Assembly (NCBI RefSeq): GCF_016801865.2
Contig: NC_068938.1
Location: 210,517,734-210,581,733 of the forward strand
DNA length: 64,000 bases
Direction of reading: 5' to 3'
DNA from: Culex pipiens pallens
Taxonomy: Eukaryota; Arthropoda; Insecta; Diptera; Culicidae
A model generated the notes under the pieces. The model was given only the letters and a program-made list of their open reading frames with translations. It did no database searches and was not told the DNA's origin. The translations under genes and the position numbers were made by a program. Numbering within the stretch: position 1 is the first letter of the stretch; every line of letters begins with the position of its first letter. Below are positions 57,101 through 64,000 of this stretch, piece by piece.

Positions 57101-59860
57101 TGCTTTTACTTCTGTTATTTAAGTGAACTCTCTTGAATTTCATGGATCGGATCCAAAAAGAATCGAATAGAAAATGAATAGAAAATTAAAAAATAAAAGA
57201 AAATGAAAAAGATAAAAAAAAAATCAAAAATTAAATCAAAGTAAAACATTAAGGAAAACTGAAAATTAAACTTAATTGAAAAATCAATGGAAAAGTTCAA
57301 GGTAATAATAGAATACAAGAAAAAACAAGAATATACAAAATACAAAAAAATAGAAAAAAAAACAAGAGGTAAAAAGAAAGTGAAAAAAATCTAAGGACAA
57401 AAAATAAAAAAAAAATTAAAGAAAATTAAAAGAAAATTGAAAGAAAATTGAAAGAAAATTAAAAAAAATTGAAAGAAAATTGAAAGAAAATTGAAAGAAA
57501 ATTGAAAGAAAATTTAAAGAAAATTGAAAGAAAATCTAAAGAAAATTTAATGAAAATTGAAAGAAAACTTCAAGAAAATTTAAATAAAATTTAAAGAAAA
57601 TTTAAAGAAAATTTAAAGAAAATTTAAAGAAAATTTAAAGATTATTTTTTAGAAAATTTTAAGAAAATTTAAAGAATTGTTTTTAGAAAATTTAAAGAAA
57701 ATTTAAAGAAAATTTAACAAAAAAAAAACAAATTTAAAGAAAATTTAACGAAAATTAAAAGAAAATTAAAAGAAAATTAAAAGAAAATTAAAAAAATAAA
57801 GAAAAACTTAAAGAAAAATTAAAGAAAATTTAAAAAAAAATTAAAGAAAATTAAAAGAAAATGAAAAGAAAATTTAAAGAAAATTTAAAGAAAATTTAAA
57901 GAAAATTTAAAGAAAATTTAAAGAAAATTTTAAGAAAATTTAAAGAAAATTTGAAGAAAATTTAAAGAAAATTTAAAGAAAATTTAAAGGAAATTTAAAG
58001 AAAATTTAAAGAAAATTTAAAGAAAATTTAAAGAAAATTTAAAGAAAATTTAAAGAAAATTTAAAGAAAATTTAAAGAAAATTTAAAGAAAATTTAAAGA
58101 AAATTTAAAGAAAATTTAAAGAAAATTTAAAGAAAATTTAAAGAAAATTTAAAGAAAATTGAAAGAAAATTTAGAGAAAATTGAAAGAAAATTGAACGAA
58201 AATTGAAAGAAATTTGAAAGAAATTGAAAGAAAATTGAATGAAAATTGAATGAAAATTTAAAGAAAATTTGCAGAAAATTTAAAGAAATTTAGAGAAAAT
58301 TAAAAGAAAATTTTAGAAAAATGTTAAGAAAACTTTAAAATTATTTAATAAATATATAAAGAAAATTTAAAGAAAATTCGAGAAAAATTACAAAATAAAA
58401 AAGTGAATAAAAAGAGATTAAAAAAACAAAAACGATGAACAAATGAACAAATGAACAAATGAACAAATGAACAAATGAACAAATGAACAAATGAACAACC
58501 AAGGGTCCTGATTGCTCAAAATCAACCACTCCATTCGCGAGCACAAATAGCAGGCGACGCGATACTGCCCTGATGAATTCCTACCGTTTGTCGCTTTCAA
58601 TCCATTCGCTCCCGAACACTCTCTTTTCTACTCTCCTTCTCTCTCTGATCGGCTCAGTCTCCGAACGACTCAGGCAGGCCGAACGTCGCCGATCACTCTG
58701 GACTGAACACATTTTTTCTCTGATGCGCTGCGTTATACTCATTGATTTGGGTTGCCTAAAATCAATGTTATCAATTAAATTGTGCAATTATATTGATTTC
58801 ATAACATTATAGACACCATTCAAAGAAAATTCCACAAAGAAAAAATCAAATTGATGGCAAACTGAGGGCGTGAAGACAAAATGCCGCGCTGGCATTTTGT
58901 GAGAGTGGCTCTTCGCTGAGCATGTTAGTGTGTGAGTGTCGTCGAGCGGCGGAGTAGGCAAATATTTTCACGATGTATTTGTTCGCTGAGTGAACAGTTC
59001 GGGCCACTCGCTGGATGGATGCGAGTCTCATTCGCTCATGAATGCTAGCGGGTTGGAATAGGTGACGAATTGATAGGCGATGAGTGAGTGGTTTCTATTC
59101 ATTGAGCCGAAAATCAGGACCCTTGTGAACAACAGCAAAAGTATTTCAAATGCATTGAGAACATCTCAGATTGAGTTTTTATCAAATTGAATAGATTTAA
59201 TGAATTTTGCCAGTAGTTGAAGACTACCAAGTATGATGTTGCAATATTTCCATCCATTTAATTTTCAAATCCATAAAAAAAACTATTCACTGTCAACAAG
59301 TCGTCACTCAACAAGTCCGACTGATTGCACCAGCAACATCAAGCACTGCCACTCGAGCTCGAAACAGCCCTTCCCCTTGCGTACAATGTTTCAATTTTTC
59401 CAAATGAATTCGCCTGGCACAGATTTGGCCCCGGTCCCATCGAATCCATCCGATCCGAAACCCATATCCCGGGGTCACGTGGGACCACCCGAAAATCACG
59501 ACTATTCGGTAGCATTTTCTTGGCGCGCTCTATTCCATGGCAAAAGCGAGATTTGTTTTTTGCTGAGGGAGATCGAGCTCTATTTTGAAGCAGCCCAGAT
59601 TTGATGGGGGCGTCCCCCCTCCCCTTTTCCCCAACCCGCGACTGTGTGTGTGTACTTACATTTCACAATCAATAAAACATCCCGGCTGGTCGGGTTCGCA
59701 ACGCGATTATCGGCGATACAGCGGAAATTGCCAACATCCTCGCGGCGGGCATCCTTGATGTGCAGATAGCTGGTCCCGTTCGCGTACGTCGTGGACGTTT
59801 TTATCGTCATGTCGTACCCGATGCGCTCCCACCGGATGTGCTCCTCGTTCAACGGTTTGC
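35639..59860 (-). CDS. sns/hbs: Nephrin-family immunoglobulin receptor, 3' part (spliced, 5' end outside window)
   Basis: This single-pass adhesion receptor of the nephrin family corresponds to Sticks-and-stones/Hibris in Drosophila, where these proteins bind Kirre/Roughest-type partners across cell contacts in myoblast fusion, nephrocyte slit diaphragms and eye patterning. Seen here: Ig, Ig, one FN3, a transmembrane exon, a tail of about 328 residues and a C-terminal GHLV, the ending of vertebrate nephrin. The FN3 has the nephrin-like WTPGFDGG and SNALG, and the tail has TGETLSSVSEKSDSYS. All junctions have GT/AG and matching phases. The coding length in the window is 655 residues with the first transmembrane exon or 639 with the second. 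The fly paralogues sns and hbs cannot be separated from this part alone. The introns total over 20 kb and are loaded with MITEs. Confidence 0.9.
36185..38220. repeat. Intron: dispersed repeat L and Harbinger-like core
   Basis: Positions 36440-36800 repeat at about 42230-42680 in the same direction (phrases 'gacgagctttccgg' or 'gaacgagctttccgg', 'gacatatagaaat'). Positions 36890-37140 carry the MITE core of the 40132 family. The rest is AT-rich intron. Confidence 0.5.
38221..40131. repeat. Intron: region with ATCG-rich element end
   Basis: A cluster of ATAACGATA/TATCG/CGATAA strings at 38228-38330 faces a similar cluster at 40700-40790, suggesting an element of about 2.5 kb with subterminal repeats into which the 40132 MITE inserted. 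Boundaries were not resolved. Positions 38520-38700 are GC-richer unique sequence. Confidence 0.4.
40132..40618. mobile_element. PIF/Harbinger-like MITE with TTA target duplication
   Basis: The ends GGCCGTTGCAAA and TTTGCAACGGCC are inverted and flanked by TTA at 40129-40131 and 40619-40621. Long C runs mark both subterminal regions (40167 and 40551 on). The conserved core 'gcatgtttgggcttgtttaa' to 'ccaatgtacagcaccgcaaa' recurs in many copies across the window. Confidence 0.8.
41293..41471 (-). CDS. sns/hbs: Nephrin gene exon: third cytoplasmic exon
   Basis: Exon of 179 bp, phase 1 in and 0 out. Acceptor CTCTTCCAG/CC, donor CCGATG/GTAGGT. It encodes AHTRTLPHPRHNNGPYEQQR, then a charged and proline-rich stretch and finally YYNMNSDRYLSYPPM. 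YYNM and YPPM both fit the YxxM consensus for PI3-kinase SH2 binding. The intron that follows is 5.1 kb and holds several repeats. Confidence 0.9.
41537..41651 (-). CDS. sns/hbs: Nephrin gene exon: second cytoplasmic exon
   Basis: Exon of 115 bp, phase 0 in and 1 out. Acceptor CATTTCAG/GATGAA, donor GCGCAG/GTTTGT. It encodes DETRKKAASTYLVENSDMPP and then PRYQKDGTLPHYPNNIGA. It has three tyrosines (TYLVE, PRYQKD, PHYPN) and a PPP stretch. The introns on either side are 74 and 65 bp, unlike the long ones elsewhere in the gene. Confidence 0.9.
41726..41871 (-). CDS. sns/hbs: Nephrin gene exon: first cytoplasmic exon
   Basis: Exon of 146 bp, phase 1 in and 0 out. Acceptor CCACGCAG/AT, donor TACATG/GTAAGA. 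It encodes SSNQNSKSATIEMYAPSSYN followed by DTVTGETLSSVSEKSDSYSN and QPDYM. Tyrosines in YAPS, YNDT, YSND and DYM contexts and the Ser-rich TGETLSS stretch parallel the juxtamembrane tail of nephrins (TGERDTQSS in the human protein). The tyrosines are candidate Src-family kinase and SH2 sites, by analogy. Confidence 0.9.
41872..44667. repeat. Intron: AT-rich with repeat fragments
   Basis: Positions 42230-42720 are a second copy of repeat L (see 36185). Positions 42900-42990 are a family B/F-type fragment ('acatgtctacaaagtttca'). Positions 44318-44500 are an inverted family A piece. No exon was found. Confidence 0.45.
44668..44930. mobile_element. Palindromic MITE with doubled inverted repeats
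   Basis: An inner pair (44754-44786 and about 44849-44881, TGAGTAAGAGTGCGTTC and beyond) is enclosed by an outer pair (ATTTCCTTAAATTTTTATTG and its complement). Confidence 0.75.
44931..46011. other. Intron downstream of transmembrane exon B
   Basis: AT-rich unique sequence. The frame that runs on from exon B past the GTAAAT donor is intron read-through. Confidence 0.5.
46012..46155 (-). CDS. sns/hbs: Nephrin gene exon: transmembrane exon, version B
   Basis: Exon of 144 bp, phase 1-1, 9.0 kb downstream of version A. Acceptor AACACACAG/GACCC, donor GAAAG/GTAAAT. It encodes a short acidic stalk (PDPMPSELAEKAELP), a hydrophobic helix (SFVIFCIALAGLCLLVVNAG and LVAWFII) and a basic anchor KKRAKG. 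Phase allows FN3 to B to tail without A. Using A and B together would also keep frame but would thread the membrane twice and put the PDZ-type tail outside the cell, so exclusive use is expected. The core AG-x-CL...N..L matches version A. Confidence 0.87.
46527..47715. repeat. Tandem duplication of a 517-bp unit containing an 8-bp satellite
   Basis: The sequence from 46527 (accaacatttaagaaa) starts again at 47044. Each copy has about 165 bp of unique lead-in followed by an array of the 8-mer TTTAAGAA (about 46690-47043 and 47210-47715). The lead-ins look identical. Array lengths differ, about 350 against 500 bp. Confidence 0.85.
48150..48387. mobile_element. TA-flanked MITE with CACGCAGAAAAAT ends
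   Basis: CACGCAGAAAAAT and ATTTTTCTGCGTG are inverted and bounded by TA at 48148-48149 and 48388-48389. The interior has repeated ttgttgaa/tcaacaaa strings. It is nested in the 46428 element. Confidence 0.75.
48914..50640. other. Intron between transmembrane exons, first part
   Basis: Positions 48920-49250 are GC-richer, unique and purine-rich on the plus strand. The rest is AT-rich. No exon with a matching phase was found. Confidence 0.45.
50641..50990. repeat. Harbinger-like MITE core copy
   Basis: It contains 'tagcctgtttgggttgattt', 'tttagtatcgcaaaa' and 'cactttttgcattcaaatg', in the order of the 40132 element, but its terminal repeats are lost. Confidence 0.55.
50995..51196. mobile_element. 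202-bp MITE rich in GGCAAAC/GTTTGCC
   Basis: The ends GGAGTTATTACACTACGGC and GCCGTAGTGTAATAGCTCC are inverted with one mismatch. The interior repeats 'ggcaaac' and 'gtttgcc' many times. The left flank is TTAA and the right TTTA, so a TTAA-type duplication is possible but not certain. Confidence 0.75.
51197..52729. other. Intron between transmembrane exons, unique block
   Basis: Positions 51349-52060 are GC-richer, unique sequence that escapes the repeats around it. No splice-bounded frame fits the gene. It may hold regulatory sequence for choosing between the transmembrane exons, but nothing specific is visible. Confidence 0.35.
52730..53075. repeat. Harbinger-like MITE copy
   Basis: It includes 'ttttgcggtgtaatttcat', 'ttagacttctatttccatt', 'ttttgccccctgatttttcg' and ends 'aatatttgcaacgg', the family end. 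Confidence 0.65.
53076..55168. other. Intron between transmembrane exons, last part
   Basis: AT-rich to 54260, then unique mixed-composition sequence (54300-55000) with C/G runs. Frames of about 100 codons at 54279-54780 lack splice context and are not called. Confidence 0.4.
55169..55360 (-). CDS. sns/hbs: Nephrin gene exon: transmembrane exon, version A
   Basis: Exon of 192 bp, phase 1-1, starting only 95 bp after the FN3 exon. Acceptor CGGTTCAG/AC, donor CGGG/GTAAAG. It encodes a Ser/Pro-rich stalk (about residues 1-26, with TPPSQPASS and PPTGPPPSS), a hydrophobic helix (about 27-50: LLLLIGVAAGICLVLLNILL) and a basic stop-transfer segment (HRRTSHKRVKRG). The stalk resembles the Pro/Ser/Gly linker between FN3 and membrane in vertebrate nephrin. 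It can splice in frame directly to the tail exon at 41871. It is homologous to the exon at 46012-46155, and the two look like alternatives. Confidence 0.88.
55456..56046 (-). CDS. sns/hbs: Nephrin gene exon: complete Ig domain plus FN3 domain
   Basis: Exon of 591 bp, phase 1-1. Acceptor CCAACAG/TCATCC, donor GAAAG/GTAATG. The first half is an I-set-like Ig domain with cysteines at residues 26 and 84, Trp at 38 and the DYGQYEC motif; NQT at 48 is a likely glycosylation site. A short SPPDPP linker leads to the fibronectin type III domain (about 104-197) with Trp at 125, PGFDGG, NYRIRYRE, LTITGLRMNTLY and SNALGSS. This is the membrane-proximal ectodomain of nephrin proteins. GC content is far above the introns around it. 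It follows the 59660 exon over a 3.6-kb intron. Confidence 0.93.
56047..57029. repeat. Intron with inverted Harbinger-like core and family F piece
   Basis: Positions 56280-56640 end in 'acaacggcctaa' and carry the MITE core in reverse. Positions 56820-56985 have 'gggtttgcctgtaaccatca' and 'cgagttatcgcgatttcacc', matching the inner part of family F. Confidence 0.5.
57030..58330. repeat. Header plus 11-bp minisatellite, copy 1
   Basis: A short header at about 57030-57080 (ggaaaagtgccaaagtat, then 'agaccgaagtcgattt') is followed by A-rich sequence and then an array of AAAGAAAATTT with variants AAAGAAAATTG (about 57415-58330). The same order occurs at 61455-64000. Confidence 0.8.
58434..58499. 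repeat. 8-bp microsatellite (ATGAACAA)n
   Basis: About eight near-perfect units ending at the left edge of the hAT MITE. The MITE's target duplication TGAACAAC is its last unit. Confidence 0.9.
58500..59125. mobile_element. 626-bp hAT MITE
   Basis: The ends CAAGGGTCCTGATT and AATCAGGACCCTTG are perfect complements. The 8-bp duplication TGAACAAC lies at 58492-58499 and 59126-59133. The interior is GC-richer, with repeated cattcgct/agcgaatg-type strings likely to be subterminal binding sites. No transposase frame. Confidence 0.85.
59134..59659. other. Intron between the Ig exon and the Ig-FN3 exon, proximal part
   Basis: Mostly unique. Frames at 59233-59604 are not supported by splice sites or codon use. 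Confidence 0.5.
59660..59860 (-). CDS. sns/hbs: Nephrin gene exon: second half of an Ig domain
   Basis: Exon of 201 bp, phase 1 at both ends. The acceptor is CCTTGCAG/GC and the donor AAAT/GTAAGT. It encodes 67 residues. There is a Trp at about 11 (IRWERI), an N-glycosylation site NGT at 28 and the Ig signature DVGNFRC with the second cysteine at about 48, ending in VLLIVK. The first cysteine of this domain must lie on an upstream exon beyond 64000. This is the most 5' exon I can place. Confidence 0.9.
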
Positions 59861-60069
59861 CTGCAAGGAAGGGACGGAGAGAGAGAGAAAAAAAAAAGGA
59901 TCAGATTAGATCACCTAGAGTTATCGTTCACAATCTAGAAAAAAAAATGTTCAAAAAACTGCGATAAAAAAAGTTTGAAAAAATTTCTCCAGCAAGAATT
60001 GAACCGACAACCTTTAGATTGTCAATGAATTTCGTTCAAAAATCTTTCCCTTTTCTTAAAATTTTAGTG

Positions 60070-60870
60070 GAATTGTTTTAATATTGTAGAGTTGTGAGTT
60101 TGTTAAATGTCAAGTTGTAGAGTTGTAGAATTGTAGAGTTGAAGAATTGTAGAGTTGTAGAATTGCAGAGTTGAAGAATTGTAGAGTTGTACAAATGTAG
60201 TGCTGCGGAATTGTAGAAATGTGTAGTTGTAGGATTGTATAATTGAAGAATTGTTGAGTTGTGAGTATGTAGAATGTTAAGTTATAGAGTTGAAGAAATG
60301 TTAGTTGTAGAGTTGTAGAAATGTACAGTTATGAAATTGTAGAATTGCTCAATTGTGTAGTTGTAGAGTTGTGGAATGTTTAATTGTAGAGTTGTGGAAT
60401 GTAGAATTGTAGAGTTGAGGAATTGTAGAGTTGAAGAAATGTACAGTTATGGAATTGTAGAATTGTGTAGTTGTAGAGTTGTGGAATTGTAGAGTTGTAC
60501 AATTGTAGCGTAGAATTGTAGAATTATGGAGTTGTGGAATTGTAGAATTGTAGAGTTGTAGAGTTGTGGAATGTAGAATTGTAGAGTTGTGGAGTGTACA
60601 ATTGTAGAGTTGTGGAATGTAAAATTGTAGAGTAGAAGAATTGTAGAGGAGAAGAATTGTAGAATTGTGGATTTGTGGAATTGTAAAAAATTAGAGTTGT
60701 AGAGTTGTGGAATGTAGAATTGTAGAGTTGTAGAATTGCACAGCTGTGAAACTGTAGAGCTGTGGAATTGTAAAGTTGTACAATTGTAGAGTTTGAGAAT
60801 TGGAGAAATCTAGAGTTGAAGAATTGTAAAGATGAAGAGTTCTAAAGTTCTAGAATTGTAGAGTTTTCGG
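60070..60870. repeat. Degenerate minisatellite (TTGTAGAG/A)n
   Basis: About 800 bp of an imperfect 8-9-bp unit (GTTGTAGA, ATTGTAGA, 'gttgtgga'). It lies in the intron upstream of the 59660 exon. Confidence 0.85.
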
Positions 60871-61454
60871 AATTTTACGACCTTTCCTCCCCTATTCAGA
60901 AACGTATCTTTCAGTTGCAAATCCAACCCATCAGTGCAATGCAACGTGCCAGTTTTGGAAAGGTCTATTCAAGCTTTTTTTTCGTTCCTCTTTCCAATTT
61001 TTTTTCGGCTGCAGACTTTCGGGCGCAAAAGAAGGCGCACATTTTCGGGACGAGATCTCGTCCCTGGCAGCGAGCCCACCGTGTTGAATGCCAAAAAGGA
61101 GGAAAATGAAGTGATGGTCCCGGGCGAAAGACGAAAACAAAAAAAAAGCTCCATCTGCTTTGCTTATCGGAGAAAGCGGACGAAGCTGCGTGTGTTTTGG
61201 GCGCATCAGGCGTCCACGTCGTGTTTTTTGGAAAATGGAAATATGTAGGTTATGTTGGCGAACCGTGTCGATTGGAGGGTTTTTTTTGCCGTGTCCCTTC
61301 TTCTAGTGGCTTGACCAGGAAGAAGGTTCTCTTTTTTTCCCGCCGCCAGCTTTGGAAGGTCTCGTCGGAGTGGACATTCTAGGCAGCTTGGCAGCTGTGA
61401 ACCTATCGGAAACTCTGTGTTCATGTTTTTGAACTTTTTTTTGTGTGTGTTTTG
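60871..61454. other. Unique GC-richer intron block
   Basis: Low-repeat sequence of mixed composition. Overlapping frames of 60-104 codons on both strands (60915-61382) cancel each other as evidence. None contains Ig-like motifs, so I see no further exon here. Confidence 0.4.
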
Positions 61455-64000
61455 AACAGGGAAAAGTGCCAAAGTGTGAAGATAAAAGACCGAAGTCGAT
61501 TTTGGCTAGTGGGTCAATGCACTCGAAGCAGATTGAAAATTTGCTGGGGAAATAGAATTGGTGGGTTAACTAGTGCTTTTGTCATTTTAGTAAATTATTT
61601 AAAAAAATATGAAACTCATAAATAATGAAAACTAAAAGAAAACCAAAAGCGTAAGTAAAAATTCAAAGAAACCGAACAGAAAAGAAAAAAAAACTAAATA
61701 GATTTAAGAAATATAAAAAAAACATAACAAAAATATAAAAAGTGCAATGTAAAGAAAAACTTAATTAAATCAAAACTAAAATCAAATATGAACAAAACAT
61801 TTAAAATTCAATGAAGAAGAAAAACCACAATAAATTAAAATTTTATAAAACTCACATACTAATGAAAAATAAATGAAAAGAAAACAAACAAGAAGTATGA
61901 GAAAAAATTCAAACGAACCCAACAGAAAAAGAGCATAAAAAAAACATTAACCAAATAGAAAGTAAAAAAAAATTATTGAATTACCACTTAAAACTTACTT
62001 ACAAAAATAAAATTACAAACAGCGGTAAAAAATATAAAATTATTAAAAATTCAAAATTGAAGGAAAATTGAAAGAAAATTGAAAGAAAACTGAAGGAAAA
62101 TTAAAAAAAGAGAAAGTAAATTGAAAGAAAAATTGAAAGAAAATTGAATGAAAATTGAAAGAAAATTGAAAGAAAATTAAAAAAAAGAAAGTAAATTGAA
62201 AGAAAAATTGAAAGAAAATTGAATGAAAATTGAAAGAAAATTGAAAGAAAATTGAAAGAAAATTGAAAGAAAATTGAAAGAAAATTGAAAGAAAATTGAA
62301 AGAAAATTGAAAGAAAATTGAAAGAAAATTGAAAGAAAATTGAAAAAAATTTAATGAAAATTTAAAGAAAATTGAAAAAATGAAAGAAAATGAAAGAAAA
62401 TTTAAAAAAATGGAAAGAAATTTGAAAGAAAATTTAGAGAAAAATTAAACAAAATTGGAAGAAAATTGAAAGATAATTGAGAGAAAATTGAAAGAAAATT
62501 AAAAAAGAAATGGAAAGAAAATTGAAAGAAAGTTGAAACAAAATTGAAAGAAAATTTAAAGAAAATTTAAAGAAAATTTAAAGAAAATTTAAAGAAAATT
62601 TAAAGAAAATTTAAAGAAAATTTAAAGAAAATTTAAAGAAAATTTAAAGAAAATTTAAAGAAAATTTAAAGAAAATTTAAAAAAAATTTAAAGAAAATTT
62701 AAAGAAAATTTGAAGAAAATTTAAAGAAAATTTAAAGAAAATTTAAAGAAAATTGAAAGAAAATTTAAAGAAAAAAAAATTAAAGAAAATTTAAAGAAAA
62801 TTAAAAAAAAATGTTAGAAAATGTAAGAAAATTGAAAGAAAATTTAAACCAAATTGAAAAAAAATTAAGCAAAGTTGAAAGAAAATTGAAAAAAAATTGA
62901 AAGGAAATTGAAAGGAAATTGAAAGAAAATTTTAAGAAAATTTAAAGAAAATTTAAAGAAAATTTAAAAAAAATTTAAAGAAAATTTAAAGAAAATTTAA
63001 AGAAAAATTAAAGAAAATTTTAAGAAAATTTAAAGAAAATTTAAAGAAAATTTAAAGAAAATTTAAAGAAAATTTAAAGAAAATTTAAAGAAAATTTAAA
63101 GAAAATTTAAAGAAAATTTAAAGAAAATTTAAAGAAAATTTAAAGAAAATTTAAAGAAAATTGAGAGAAAATTTAAAGAAAATTTAAAGAAAATTTAAAG
63201 AAAATTTAAAGAAAATTTAAAGAAAATTTAAAGAAAATTTAAAGAAAATTTGAAGAAAATTTAAAGAAAATTTAAAGAAAATTTAAAGAAATTTAAAGAA
63301 AATTTAAAGAAAATTTAAAGAAAATTTAAAGAAAATTTAAAGAAAATTTAAAGAAAATTTAAAGAAAATTTAAAGAAAATTTAAAGAAAATTTAAAAAAA
63401 ATTTAAAGAAAATTTAAAGAAAATTTAAAGAAAATTTAAAAAAAATTTAAAGAAGATTTAAAGAAAATTGAAAGAAAATTGAAAGAAAATTGAAAGAAAA
63501 TTGAAAGAAAATTGAAAGAAAATTGAAAGAAAATTGAAAGAAAATTGAAAGAAAATTGAAAGAAAATTGAAAGAAAATTGAAAGAAAATTGAAAGAAAAT
63601 TGAAAGAAAATTGAAAGAAAATTTAAAGAAAATTTAATGAAATTCAAAGAAAATTTAAAGAAAATTTAAAGAAAATTTAAAGAAAATTTAAAGAAAATTT
63701 AAAGAAAATTTAAAGAAAATTTAAAGAAAATTTAAAGAAAATTTAAAGAAAATTTAAAGAAAACTTAAAGAAAGAATAAAAAGAAAATTTAAAGAAAATT
63801 TAAAGAAAATTTAAAGAAAATTTAAAGAAAATTTAAAGAAAATTTAAAGAAAATTTAAAGAAAATTTAAAGAAAATTTAAAGAAAATTTAAAGAAAATTT
63901 AAAGAAAATTGAAATAATATTTAAAGAAAATTCAAAGAAAATTTAAAGAAAATTTAAAGAAAATTTAAAGAAAATTTAAAGAAAATTTAAAGAAAATTTA
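61455..64000. repeat. Header plus 11-bp minisatellite, copy 2, running off the window
   Basis: The header at 61458-61510 ('ggaaaagtgccaaagtgtg', 'agaccgaagtcgatttt') matches copy 1. A-rich sequence follows to about 62045, then nearly 2 kb of AAAGAAAATTT and AAAGAAAATTG units to the window end. Homogeneous blocks of each variant alternate, for example AAAGAAAATTG at 63460-63620. The Phe/Ser/Asn-rich minus-strand frame at 63447-63647 is a product of the repeat. Confidence 0.85.

Noticed and set aside
63447..63647. A repetitive Phe/Ser/Asn peptide resembling a structural protein
   Set aside because: It is the translation of the 11-bp minisatellite.
57415..64000. A CRISPR-like regular array
   Set aside because: The units are 11-bp direct tandem repeats without spacers, in a eukaryotic intron.

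Overview
The window looks like a repeat-crowded insect chromosome, most likely from a culicine mosquito (Culex-like). It is AT-rich, has long introns packed with small inverted-repeat DNA transposons and minisatellites, carries a eukaryotic tRNA-Glu gene and contains one large intron-split cell-adhesion gene. The taxon is inferred from gene family and genome style, not from a marker sequence.

The only confidently assembled protein gene is on the minus strand: the 3' portion of a nephrin-family immunoglobulin receptor (Drosophila sticks-and-stones / hibris type). Eight coding exons were placed by splice sites and reading phase between 59860 and 35639. In transcript order they are half an Ig domain; an Ig domain plus a fibronectin-III domain; two alternative-looking transmembrane exons (55169-55360 and 46012-46155); three small cytoplasmic exons; and a last exon ending in GHLV-stop. 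The 5' end of the gene lies beyond 64000. The two transmembrane exons are both phase 1-1, 64 and 48 codons long, and share a diverged core (AGxCL...N..L). They look like a duplicated, mutually exclusive pair that would give two receptor isoforms with different stalks and membrane anchors but the same ectodomain and tail. This is the main biological novelty candidate.

Layout. 1-187: possible end of a plus-strand gene. 188-14600: nested DNA elements (hAT, foldback/Mutator-like, several inverted-repeat families) and tRNA-derived SINEs. 14640-16420 and 20860-22150: GC-richer, low-repeat islands resembling promoter/5'UTR sequence. 16570-18848: a hairpin element followed by a 1.84-kb near-perfect palindrome. 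23108-25905: more inverted-repeat elements, one with a visible empty site. 26663-26734: tRNA-Glu(UUC). 26880-35638: T-rich blocks interrupted by repeats, possibly a very long 3'UTR of the nephrin gene. 35639-59860: the nephrin gene, its introns holding many copies of one Harbinger-like MITE family, a 2.5-kb element with CCGCGC subterminal repeats and a duplicated 8-bp satellite, and an 8-bp-TSD hAT MITE. 57030-58330 and 61455-64000: two copies of a header plus an 11-bp minisatellite, either side of the first visible exon.

No rRNA, CRISPR array, viral gene or intact transposase was found. Most short open frames are chance or repeat-derived.
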